From contig JACKPV010000033.1 in assembly GCA_024233305.1 (NCBI GenBank), forward strand, positions 62,001 to 126,000: a DNA stretch of 64,000 bases, read 5' to 3'. The translations under genes were made by a program, and so were the position numbers. The notes beneath the pieces were generated by a model that ran no database searches, was not told the origin of the DNA, and worked only from the letters and a program-made list of their open reading frames with translations. Shown here piece after piece: positions 9,103 to 16,746 of this stretch. The DNA is from Verrucomicrobiales bacterium. Lineage in GTDB: Bacteria > Verrucomicrobiota > Verrucomicrobiia > Limisphaerales > J093. Within the stretch, counting starts at the first letter, position 1. Each line of letters opens with the position of its first letter.

Positions 9103-12100
9103 TCAAGGGCGGACCTGGATGTCACGCCAGTACGACCATACCGGTTTGAGGTCCTCCGCAACGATTGACCCGAAGGAAGCCAGAAGCTGTTGCCGGAGCT
9201 GCGCCGCGTCACGCTGCTCACCAATCCACTCCTCAAACACCTCCGCGGCACGTTCCCGCTCATCCGAATTCCAGAACCGAACGCACCGCCGCCGAAGTCG
9301 TTCCTCACGCTCCTCGGGAGTGAGTCGAGCGGTTCGTCGATTCACCCTCTCGACAAGCTGCTGGGAGAGTGACTTGACGCTCTGCTCAGCCCACGAACCA
9401 ATGCCGTCAGGGCCGGCGGAGGTTGGCGGAGCGGTGACAGTCCAGTCGTGTCGCCCCTGCCGGATTGCCGCCAGCACCAACGCCAACCCTCTCGGCCCCT
9501 TCACCGCGAAGGCCATCCACGCATGAAAGGGGTACTCCGCTGGCGCCCCCGTCTCCGCGTCATCTGTTCCCTGAAAGCGCTCGGTAATCCGCTGCCAATA
9601 GTCTGCCGCACGGCTTACCCAGTCGCGTTTCCATTCCTGGTAGGGATCCTCGTGCCGGTCGCACGGGTCTTCCTGGTCACCAACCGCATCTCTGTCCGAC
9701 CTCGCCAGTAGTTCCTGGGCGTCAGCCAACGGCAACAACCACAGCCGCTCGGGCCAATCTGCGGGCCTCGAAAAAGTGTCCTTCGGTTGCAGCAACGTCG
9801 CCGCCTCCAGCAACTCCACCATGCAGTATTCCGACCTCAGGTATTTGCGCCCCACAAAGGCCACCATGATATCGCTCCGTACCAGGTCGCTCATCAACTG
9901 ACTGACCGTCTTGCGCTCCTTGTCCGACCGGTAGTAGAGCACATCGAAGCTCCGGTCCGGGACCGCGTTCAGCGCCTTCTCCAGGGCGCGCGGCAGGGCT
10001 TCGATGTGAGGGTTTTCCGCATCTTCACCGGCAGCGGAGATTCCCACGATCCCCAGCCGCACCAGACTCCGGGTCGGCTCCCGCGGTGGGGTGGTTCGCT
10101 CCGTTTCACGCGAGGCGCGGCGGACATAATCCATCTCCTCTTGCAGATCCGGGGCCAGAGCTCCGGATCGCGTCTCGAAGACGACGCCGGGAGGGAACCC
10201 GTGGATTTGCCGAAGCTGATCGAGACAATAGTCCAGCACCTCGGCGTCACCGCCGCTGTCCCCGAAGACGGTCACCACCACGTCGCCTTGATAGGAATCC
10301 TTGGTCTCGCGGTACCAGCCCACCTGCACCACAACATCCCGGCTCTTCCTGCTCCGCCGGCCCCGTTCGTAACCGCCCAATCGCACCCGCCCGATCGCTC
10401 CATAGTGATACAGCGGGACGCGGCCAAACAGCTTCACCAGCTGACCCACCAGCAGACATCCGAAGCCCTGCCCAAGTGAGCGGTCCCGAACCAGGTAGGA
10501 GCGACTCCTTTCGGCAGATCGAGCAGCTGCGACCAAGGGGTCCGCCGCCCGAAGCTCGGCAATGTCCTCAAAAGTCGGGAGCAACTCGGGAAACACCCAA
10601 CAGGTCTCGTCAGTCTGCTCGGCGAGAGCCACGCGCACCAGCACACCGCACTGCTCCATGAACCGGGGAAATACCCAACGGGCCAGGTTGTCGTAGCGCG
10701 GCTTCCCCTCGGAATCCTTTGCCTGATCCCAGAGCCGTGAAAGCTTCAGATCGCTGACCACACCGTGTGCCCGCAACAGCCCTTCGCGGACGATTCCGGG
10801 TCGAAAGAGTTCATACACGCCCTCGATCGCCCATCGCTGGTCCACGATCACTGGAAAGGTCCCCTGAAGCACCGAGTCCTTGCGCCACGCCGGAGGACAG
10901 TAGAGCGCGCCGCAGTGGTGCAGGTAGTCGAGCAGCATCAGCGCTTCGTTGGGGGACGGCGCCGGCAGGTGGTTGGTCTCGTGGATGTCCTGCACCAAGC
11001 GGACGAACTCGCCCAGTCGCATCACCGGCCGCTCTGAATCCGGGGTGGCCGAACCGTCGTCCGGGCTCGCCGGCTGCCATTGCCTGAGCCGGTCGCGAAC
11101 CGCCCGTCGGCCCTGCCCCAAGGTTACGGCCTGCAGGCTCCGCAGTTCTTGCACCACGGCTTCCCGCAACCCCGCGTGGAGCGACGGCCACTCTCCGAGG
11201 GCGCGGTCACTCGAACTGACCTTGAACGCCGGCAGGGTCCGATACTCCTCCCGCACCTGCGTCTTCCAGTCCTCCGGCGGATGGGCGTCGTCCTCGTCCA
11301 TTCCGGTGCGGACAATCAGAATGGAGGCCTTGGGATTCGCCGCTCGCACCTGATCCAACCAGTAATCCAAAGGGCGAACCGGGTCATCCGGGTGGTTCTC
11401 CCGGAACGGCCGACCATCCGCGCGCGGTTGGCGCCAGACCACCAGGAAGATGGCCCGGCTTTCGAGAAACAGCCGGTGCGTGTTGTGGTAGAGGTCCTGA
11501 CCGCCGAAATCCCAGATGTTGAGCTGCACTCTTTCCGGGCTTGCTTCGGGGAACGGCACGAACCCGTCACCGTCCCATGACCAGAGCCGGATGCCCTCGG
11601 TGGCCTCCTCGACCGATGAATGCGGCAGCCCCTTCAGCGCGCGCACCAGCGAGGTCTTGCCCACCCCGCCATTCCCCAGCACCACCACCTTGCACTCCGG
11701 CAGCACGGCGGCTCCCTGTGCCTGAATGGCCTCGAAGTGAGCCTGCACCTTGGCGATCACGTTCTCCCCTCGTTCCCCGCACAGGAAGTCGGGCAGGTCG
11801 GTGAACTTGCAGCCATGGAGTTCCAGCCGCTCCAACACGGGAAGACCGGCTTCCACGGGCCGAAAACGCCTCAGCCCGGTGCAGCCGTCCAGATACAGCC
11901 GTCTCAATCCGGGAGGCACAGGCTCCGGCAGGTGGTTGACGCCACCGCACGCTCCCAGGTCCAGCATCTCCAGCTTTGCCGGCAGCGCCGGCAGTTCCTC
12001 CAAGTCCGGGCAATCCCGGCAGTCCAGGCACTCCAGCTTCCCGGGGAGGACGGGGAGCGTCCGGAGGCCTTTCAGGCCCCAGAGGTACAGATGGGTCAGA

Positions 12101-12294
12101 TTGGGGAAACGGATCGCCAGGTCCTCCGGCAGCGCTTTCAACGTCGTGGGCTTGTCCTTCTCCTCGCCGCCGCCGTAGCGCCCCCCGGGCGAGCGACCGA
12201 GGACGATCTTCTTCACCCGGGCGTCCCATTCGCCCCAGGGGATGGGGCCTTCCGGCCGCTCGAGGTTGATGACTTCAGGATTGGCCGGGCTCAT
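9103..12294 (-). CDS. Roco protein with LRR, Roc GTPase, COR and C-terminal TIR domains
   Basis: 1063 residues from the ATG that overlaps the preceding FGE gene by 20 bp; the open frame further upstream lies inside that gene and is not coding. Residues about 55-175 are leucine-rich repeats. The Roc GTPase follows, with P-loop GNGGVGKT (208-215), switch DFGGQ (262-266) and a probable G4-type RTGMDE. Then come a COR-like dimerisation region (about 430-600) and a TIR domain (about 745-850) with SEYCMVEL, where the Glu sits where TIR NADases have their catalytic residue. The C-terminal 200 residues are charged and unassigned. Bacterial Roco proteins are GTP-controlled dimers, and TIR domains often degrade NAD+ in defence. 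Its place after DGR-diversified FGE genes suggests it is the effector or switch of the system; this is inference. Confidence 0.88.
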   Translation of the reverse strand: MSPANPEVINLERPEGPIPWGEWDARVKKIVLGRSPGGRYGGGEEKDKPTTLKALPEDLAIRFPNLTHLYLWGLKGLRTLPVLPGKLECLDCRDCPDLEELPALPAKLEMLDLGACGGVNHLPEPVPPGLRRLYLDGCTGLRRFRPVEAGLPVLERLELHGCKFTDLPDFLCGERGENVIAKVQAHFEAIQAQGAAVLPECKVVVLGNGGVGKTSLVRALKGLPHSSVEEATEGIRLWSWDGDGFVPFPEASPERVQLNIWDFGGQDLYHNTHRLFLESRAIFLVVWRQPRADGRPFRENHPDDPVRPLDYWLDQVRAANPKASILIVRTGMDEDDAHPPEDWKTQVREEYRTLPAFKVSSSDRALGEWPSLHAGLREAVVQELRSLQAVTLGQGRRAVRDRLRQWQPASPDDGSATPDSERPVMRLGEFVRLVQDIHETNHLPAPSPNEALMLLDYLHHCGALYCPPAWRKDSVLQGTFPVIVDQRWAIEGVYELFRPGIVREGLLRAHGVVSDLKLSRLWDQAKDSEGKPRYDNLARWVFPRFMEQCGVLVRVALAEQTDETCWVFPELLPTFEDIAELRAADPLVAAARSAERSRSYLVRDRSLGQGFGCLLVGQLVKLFGRVPLYHYGAIGRVRLGGYERGRRSRKSRDVVVQVGWYRETKDSYQGDVVVTVFGDSGGDAEVLDYCLDQLRQIHGFPPGVVFETRSGALAPDLQEEMDYVRRASRETERTTPPREPTRSLVRLGIVGISAAGEDAENPHIEALPRALEKALNAVPDRSFDVLYYRSDKERKTVSQLMSDLVRSDIMVAFVGRKYLRSEYCMVELLEAATLLQPKDTFSRPADWPERLWLLPLADAQELLARSDRDAVGDQEDPCDRHEDPYQEWKRDWVSRAADYWQRITERFQGTDDAETGAPAEYPFHAWMAFAVKGPRGLALVLAAIRQGRHDWTVTAPPTSAGPDGIGSWAEQSVKSLSQQLVERVNRRTARLTPEEREERLRRRCVRFWNSDERERAAEVFEEWIGEQRDAAQLRQQLLASFGSIVAEDLKPVWSYWRDIQVRP

Positions 12295-13315
12295 GCGCTC
12301 CACGCAGCTTTCGGGTTGGGGTTCCTGTCTTGCCAAAATCGCGCCGACCGCGCTTCGCGCGGCGGGAGGTGGAATCGGGCGACCGTCTCGAGGAAACCGC
12401 TCCGGCGGGTCCTGCCGGGGGCGACTCCGGCCCCTTGCGTGGGCCTCCATCTCCCCCGGCCTGCCCCGCCTCCGCTCGACCGACTGGCTGGCTGCTGTGC
12501 TTGCTGGTCGGCACCGGACCGGGAACCAGACAGACCCGCAAACCGAAGTGCCTGTAGCGAGCATCGGGCCAGGGCCAGTTGCGGAGCGCGGAGCGGCAGC
12601 CCCAGGCGTCGTAGTACCAGGAGCCGCCCCGCAGGACGCGGGAAGTGTCATCACGCATCAACGCTTCCCATCCGGACAGCCAATCCTGTCGCCGCTCCTC
12701 GTCCCCCGGATCCGGCGCTCCATCCGTGCAATCACGATAGGCGAACTCCCGCCATCGGTCATGGCACCACTCCCAGACGTTCCCGTGCATGTCGTGCAGG
12801 CCAAAGGCGTTGGGCCGCTTCTGGCCGACCGAATGCGTCGAGCCCTTGCCCCATTCCTCGCCGAACCAACCCGCCTCCTTCAGCGCGGCCTCGCCATCCC
12901 CGGTGTGGTAATCCGTATCCGTTCCCGCCCGGCAGGCGTATTCCCACTCCGCCTCGGTCGGCAGGCAGGCCCACCAACCGGTCGGGACCTTCCCGGAGCG
13001 GTTCAACCAGCGGCAGAACTCCATCGCTTGCCGCCAGTCCAGGGTCTCCGCCGGGTGATCAGGATGCCCTTTGAATTCGTTCTCGTGCTTGGTCTTCGCC
13101 GCTTTCGTCCAAACCGTGAACTGCTGCTGGGTGACGGGGAATGTGCCCAGGTGAAAACCGTGCCGGATCACCACCCGATGGACCGGTTCTTCGTACTGGT
13201 AGTATCCTCGCCCCCCCATCCGGAAGCCCTCCGGGCCAGTGGCCGGGATGAACTGAAAGGGCATGACCACCCCCTTCGCGAGCTGAATGGAGAGCCCCTC
13301 GGACACGTGGTTCAT
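12275..13315 (-). CDS. FGE/sulfatase-modifying-factor-like DGR target protein 1
   Basis: 346 residues from ATG 13315; a GTG six codons earlier is an alternative. An FGE-type domain (C-type-lectin fold) fills about residues 15-265, with PTEAEWEYACRAG, DMHGNVWEWC and VLRGGSWYYDA, all typical of the family. There is no signal peptide. The 3' part carries a DGR variable repeat (12519-12618) in which codons for surface residues differ from the template. After it comes a Pro/Gly/Ser-rich tail of about 70 residues. By analogy with Mtd and other DGR targets it should be a ligand-binding protein rather than a formylglycine-forming enzyme. It overlaps the Roco gene by 20 bp, implying coupled translation. 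Confidence 0.88.
   Translation of the reverse strand: MNHVSEGLSIQLAKGVVMPFQFIPATGPEGFRMGGRGYYQYEEPVHRVVIRHGFHLGTFPVTQQQFTVWTKAAKTKHENEFKGHPDHPAETLDWRQAMEFCRWLNRSGKVPTGWWACLPTEAEWEYACRAGTDTDYHTGDGEAALKEAGWFGEEWGKGSTHSVGQKRPNAFGLHDMHGNVWEWCHDRWREFAYRDCTDGAPDPGDEERRQDWLSGWEALMRDDTSRVLRGGSWYYDAWGCRSALRNWPWPDARYRHFGLRVCLVPGPVPTSKHSSQPVGRAEAGQAGGDGGPRKGPESPPAGPAGAVSSRRSPDSTSRRAKRGRRDFGKTGTPTRKLRGAHEPGQS
12519..12618 (-). repeat. DGR variable repeat VR1
   Basis: This 100-nt block matches the template repeat at 13785-13884. The first 22 nt (12519-12540) are identical and form the G+C-rich mutagenesis-homing-type end. Over the next 78 nt there are 16 differences, of which 15 fall on template adenines (sense strand). 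The single exception is shared with VR2. Codons read YYDAWGC and RNWPWPDARYRHFGL where the template has NNDARNC and RNRNRPDDRNRNIGM. Confidence 0.93.
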
Positions 13316-13396
13316 GGCCGGGGGTCCCTCCACGCAATCGTCTCCAGCAGCGCCGCTGATCCGGACCGGTCAGGCCTGGCATGGGCGAAACACGCG

Positions 13397-13620
13397 ATCG
13401 CTTGTAGCGCAGGTTTCCAACCTGCTGTATCGCCGACTTTCAGTCGGCAGACCGTTCGAATACTCCGACGCGCTGCGGGTCGGAACCTCGCGATGGCGTG
13501 CAGCACACGTTGCCCAACCTGCCGTACCGCCGACCGGATGTCGGTGAGGCTTCCGGAGGTTCGCACGCGCGGCGGGTTGGAAACCCGCGATACAGCAGAT
13601 TGGAAATCTGCGCTACGGGA
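13397..13620. repeat. Dispersed palindromic repeat next to the DGR template
   Basis: The ends are near-inverted copies: TAGCGCAGGTTTCCAACCTG at the left and CAGATTGGAAATCTGCGCTA at the right, with internal palindromes such as CCGACTTTCAGTCGG. This is the style of verrucomicrobial interspersed elements. It fills much of the space between FGE gene 1 and the template repeat. The rest of 13316-13784 shows no convincing gene. Confidence 0.65.
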
Positions 13621-13784
13621 GGCGGCGTGAACGATCCGGGCACGAGCGACGCCTTGCCGCACTGCCCCGCCCCGGGCCTTCCCCGCCGGCTGGCAGGTAT
13701 CGGCCCGGGGTGGGGACTCCCTGGTTTCGTCCCGGCAAGGCCGGGCCCGGGAAGACGCGTCGTCCGGCGGCGTGCGCCATCGTG

Positions 13785-13884
13785 CCGGGAACCAGACAGA
13801 CCCGCATGCCGATGTTCCTGTTGCGATCATCGGGCCTGTTCCTGTTGCGGATCGCGGAGCGGCAGTTCCTGGCGTCGTTGTTCC
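13785..13884 (-). repeat. DGR template repeat (TR)
   Basis: In the variable-protein frame this 100-nt repeat reads NNDARNC, RSAIRNRN and RPDDRNRNIG, the AAC/Asn-rich pattern expected of a DGR template. It pairs with VR1 and VR2. Of 24 adenines in its 78-nt variable part, 22 are changed in at least one VR, while its C, G and T positions are almost unchanged. The 22 nt at its 3' end (13785-13806) are identical in all three repeats. The TR sits outside any supported gene, downstream of the RT remnant. Confidence 0.93.
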
Positions 13885-14026
13885 GATCGAGAGCACCATG
13901 TTGTCCATGTACCGCATGTAGCGCCGTATCCCCCTCGTCTGCTTCACCCACCGGTCAAAGGGATCGAGGAAGAAGTTGCCCAGATATTGACTGGTCAACG
14001 CGCCGATGGGAAGTCCTGTGGAGAAA
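13885..14026 (-). pseudogene. DGR-type reverse transcriptase remnant
   Basis: About 45 codons read FSTGLPIGALTSQYLGNF and then the RRYMRYMDNMVLS segment. The IGxxxSQ motif is the hallmark of DGR reverse transcriptases (group II intron enzymes have QGxxxSP), and RYMD- is the palm catalytic motif. The second catalytic Asp is Asn (YMDN). The upstream part (fingers, first catalytic Asp) and everything after the palm motif are missing. On one side the fragment runs directly into the shared tail of FGE gene 2, on the other into the template repeat. It cannot encode an active enzyme; an RT elsewhere in the genome, or an assembly error at these repeats, must be considered. Confidence 0.85.
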
Positions 14027-14969
14027 GCGACTCCGGCCCCTTGCCAGGGCCTGCGTCTCCCCCGGCCTGCCCCGCCTCCGCTCGACCGGCTGGCTGGCTG
14101 CTGCTCTTGCTGGTCGGCACGGGACCGGGAACCAGACAGACCCGCATACCGAAGCTCCAGTAGCGAACACCGGGCCTGTACCTGAAGCGGAACGCGGAAC
14201 GGCAGTACCCGGCGTCGACGATCCAGGAGCCGCCCCGCAGGACGCGGGTAGCGTTCGCCTCGGTCGCCTTGGCCTCTTCGAAGGTCTCGGCATCGGCGCC
14301 GGCATCGGCAAAGGCCCATTTCCTGGCCTTGCATCCGTCCGTGCGCTTGCGGTAGGCCCGGGCATCCCAGACGTCCCGGCACCATTCCCAGACATTCCCG
14401 TGCATATCGTGCAAGTGGATCGGGTTAGGTGCCTTCCCGCCGACCTCATGAGTCTCCCGTCCTGAATTGCCGTCGTACCAAGCCGCTTCCGTCAAAGCCG
14501 CCTCGCCATCGCCACTGTAGTATTCCGTCTCGGTCCCGGCCCGGCAGGCGTACTCCCATTCCGCCTCGGAGGGCAGTCGGAAGTGCCGGAAACCCTCCGG
14601 CAGCGAATCCGCGGTGACGTTCCGGTTGAGCCAGTCGCAGAAGTCGTTGGCGTCATGCCAACTCACCTGCTCCACTGGCCGTCGAGGACCTTTGGAATCG
14701 GAAGGCTCAGCGCGGTCCTGCAGCTTGGGGCACTCCCGCGCAACCGAGGCCCACTCCTCCTGCGTGACCGGATATCTGCCGAGATAGAAGTCGTGCGGCA
14801 CTACGACCCGGTGGATCGGTTCTTCGGCGTCTCCATAGCCCCGGCTGCCCATGCGGAAGTCACCGGCGGGGACGCGGCGGAAGCGCATCCGGAGGCCGCC
14901 GGGAAGCGGGATGGCGAGGTCGGGCTCGGCGGCGGCGAGTTCCCAGCGGGAAGAGGGTGGGATGGGCAT
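13995..14969 (-). CDS. FGE/sulfatase-modifying-factor-like DGR target protein 2
   Basis: 324 residues from ATG 14969; GTG 14975 is an alternative. The FGE-type domain (about residues 15-285) shows PSEAEWEYACRAG, DMHGNVWEWC and VLRGGSWIVDA. No export signal is seen. The DGR variable repeat (14125-14224) encodes WIVDAGYC and RFRYRPGVRYWSFGM, followed by a Pro/Ser/Gly-rich tail almost the same as in protein 1. The last codons run into the RT remnant in another frame, so the present C-terminus (SPQDFPSAR) may have been created by the rearrangement. It lies 108 bp downstream of the SLOG-TM gene in the same direction. It is probably a variable ligand-binding component. Confidence 0.87.
   Translation of the reverse strand: MPIPPSSRWELAAAEPDLAIPLPGGLRMRFRRVPAGDFRMGSRGYGDAEEPIHRVVVPHDFYLGRYPVTQEEWASVARECPKLQDRAEPSDSKGPRRPVEQVSWHDANDFCDWLNRNVTADSLPEGFRHFRLPSEAEWEYACRAGTETEYYSGDGEAALTEAAWYDGNSGRETHEVGGKAPNPIHLHDMHGNVWEWCRDVWDARAYRKRTDGCKARKWAFADAGADAETFEEAKATEANATRVLRGGSWIVDAGYCRSAFRFRYRPGVRYWSFGMRVCLVPGPVPTSKSSSQPAGRAEAGQAGGDAGPGKGPESLSPQDFPSAR
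14125..14224 (-). repeat. DGR variable repeat VR2
   Basis: This 100-nt block matches the template repeat. The 22-nt homing end (14125-14146) is identical. In the following 78 nt there are 17 differences from TR, 15 of them at template adenines. VR2 differs from VR1 at 21 of the 78 positions, whereas the 98 bp just downstream of the two VRs (14027-14124 against 12421-12518) differ at only about 8 positions. Variation is therefore concentrated in the VR. Confidence 0.93.
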
Positions 14970-15077
14970 GGTCACCGGATTGGAGGGAGAGCGGCAGGGT
15001 TTCAGCGAATCGGATGTCGGAAGCGGGGGATCGTGCTCCGATCGAGTTCAAGTTCCCGTTCGCGTTGGGCCATGGGT

Positions 15078-16703
15078 TCAGTGAGGTTCGTGGAAGGAGC
15101 GGCGGGAGGCCCAGTTGGCGGTTTCGCCCAGGAGGCGCGTTTCGATTTCGGTGGCGAGGAAATGGAACTCCCGCTCGGAGGTGGCCTGCTCGATGGGACG
15201 GCGCACCCCTTCGAGGAACTCGCGCATCTCGGCGAAGGTGTGGGCGCGGCCTTCCCAATCGAAGGAAGCGGCCAGCGAGAGCGCGCCGACCGCCGCGACG
15301 GGAAGCACCACGGCAAGAATGCCCAGAGTCGCGGCAACCCCGGGCCCGTGGGGAAGACAGGAAGGCAGCAAACCGCCAGCGGACAGGAGCTTGATCGAAG
15401 TGGCCGCCAGGGCCAGCAGCGAAAGCGCGCGGAAGATCCCGTTCGCCAACCGGACCCGGCTTCGGGCCTCGCCAGCTTTGCGCTTGAAGAACTCGATCTG
15501 CCCGCGCCGGCTGCCGGTGAGTCGCTCGCGGACATAGTGGGCGCGGTGTTCCTCCCAGGCCTCGCCACGATGCGCGCAGGTGCTCTTGAGATGGAGCACG
15601 CTGAACGTGCGAAAGAGCGGCCGGAGCGACTCGGGAAACGGCAGCGTGAAGAGGTATCCCGGATAGAGGTGGAACCCGCCCACGGCGGCGAGCGACTCCT
15701 CGACTTCGCGGATGCAACGAACCAGAGCCCAACGGGAGGCGATCCGGCTGACCTGAACGACCACGTGCGTCACGAATCCGCCCAAAAGCACGACCACTTC
15801 CAAGGCGAGGAGAGACAGCAGCAGGGTCAGATGCTCGGTCTTGAGGGCCACCACGGCAAACAGGGTCGCCACCAGGTGGGCGAGGATGATGACCACGGCT
15901 CCCCGCTCGAACCGGCGGCGGTAGGTCCCGGCCAGTTCCCCGGCCACCCTTCCGACGGTGTCCCGACAGGCCTGCATGGTGGGCGCTCCGCCCTCTTCCC
16001 GGGGACAACCCAGAAGCATGGGCTCGAGCCAGCCGGGAAGTTCCGGACGGGAAAACTCCACCGCCTCCCCCTCGGCATTCGTCGGGACATGCCGGATCAC
16101 CTCGAAATCGGGGTCGGCGCCGTGGACGCTGATCCGGATTTCGAGCACGGGACGCCCCCGGCGAAGCGCCATGTCGCGGAAGTCGGCCGTGCCGCCGCGC
16201 TTGCCGGCATCCCGCGGGCCGAAGAGGCAGACCACCACGTCGGACACCCGCACGATCTCGTGATTCACTTCTTCAAACCGGCTGTGACGGGCCGGCGCAT
16301 CGCCGAGGATGCGGGTGTGAATGCTGTGCTCCGCGTTGAGGCGACGGGCCTCGTCGGCCTGCTCGGGGGTGAAGTCCGGTCCCTGGCTGCCGACCGCCCG
16401 GACATAGTCCTCGATGGCCTGGGGCAGGAAATGGCGTTGAGGGATGTTGCCCGCATGACAGGCCCGGGAGAAGATCGTGTCGCCGCCGGTCGCAATCTGG
16501 GAGATGCCGCAGAAGAAATACCGGGCCTCCGGAAGACGAAGCCACTCCCGCAGGCCCTCGAGTTCCTCGATCAGTCGCGCTTCGATTCGCGCTTCCCACA
16601 CAGCGGGATCGAAGCCGTCCGGGAGAGTGGGGGGAAACAGATCGCGCGAGCCGGCGAAGCCGACCTGGACCACGAGCGGAAGCGGGTTCTCGTTTGTGCT
16701 CAC
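15078..16703 (-). CDS. SLOG-like nucleotide-sensing protein with four TM helices
   Basis: 541 residues from a GTG start. The N-terminal 230 residues resemble a Rossmann-like SLOG/LOG domain: strand-rich, with GISQIATGGDTIF and later VVVCLFGPRDAGK in phosphate-binding positions. Two TM helices lie near residues 245-305 (VIILAHLVATLFAVVAL, LLLSLLALEVVVLLGGFV), a cytosolic helical stretch follows, then two more helices near 430-490. SLOG domains joined to SLATT-type membrane modules are known in nucleotide-signal conflict systems, where the membrane part is thought to be the effector. It is the first gene of the DGR operon. The SLOG assignment is by motif and should be checked by structure prediction. 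Confidence 0.65.
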   Translation of the reverse strand: MSTNENPLPLVVQVGFAGSRDLFPPTLPDGFDPAVWEARIEARLIEELEGLREWLRLPEARYFFCGISQIATGGDTIFSRACHAGNIPQRHFLPQAIEDYVRAVGSQGPDFTPEQADEARRLNAEHSIHTRILGDAPARHSRFEEVNHEIVRVSDVVVCLFGPRDAGKRGGTADFRDMALRRGRPVLEIRISVHGADPDFEVIRHVPTNAEGEAVEFSRPELPGWLEPMLLGCPREEGGAPTMQACRDTVGRVAGELAGTYRRRFERGAVVIILAHLVATLFAVVALKTEHLTLLLSLLALEVVVLLGGFVTHVVVQVSRIASRWALVRCIREVEESLAAVGGFHLYPGYLFTLPFPESLRPLFRTFSVLHLKSTCAHRGEAWEEHRAHYVRERLTGSRRGQIEFFKRKAGEARSRVRLANGIFRALSLLALAATSIKLLSAGGLLPSCLPHGPGVAATLGILAVVLPVAAVGALSLAASFDWEGRAHTFAEMREFLEGVRRPIEQATSEREFHFLATEIETRLLGETANWASRRSFHEPH

Positions 16704-16746
16704 GACCGGATTTCAACAGTCCGCCGTTACCCGGAGAAGGCGAAAC

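Noticed and set aside
12295..12654. In-frame upstream extension of the Roco gene
   Set aside because: It lies within the FGE gene 1 variable-repeat region and tail; translating it gives only an off-frame reading of the VR. The ATG at 12294 gives a normal LRR start.
13397..13620. Possible CRISPR array from repeated short palindromes
   Set aside because: Only paired inverted ends and a few internal palindromes; no regularly spaced direct repeats and no cas genes.
13613..13951. 112-codon frame across the template repeat
   Set aside because: It shows the Asn-rich template reading but has no independent start, domain or conserved ends; the TR is treated as non-coding.
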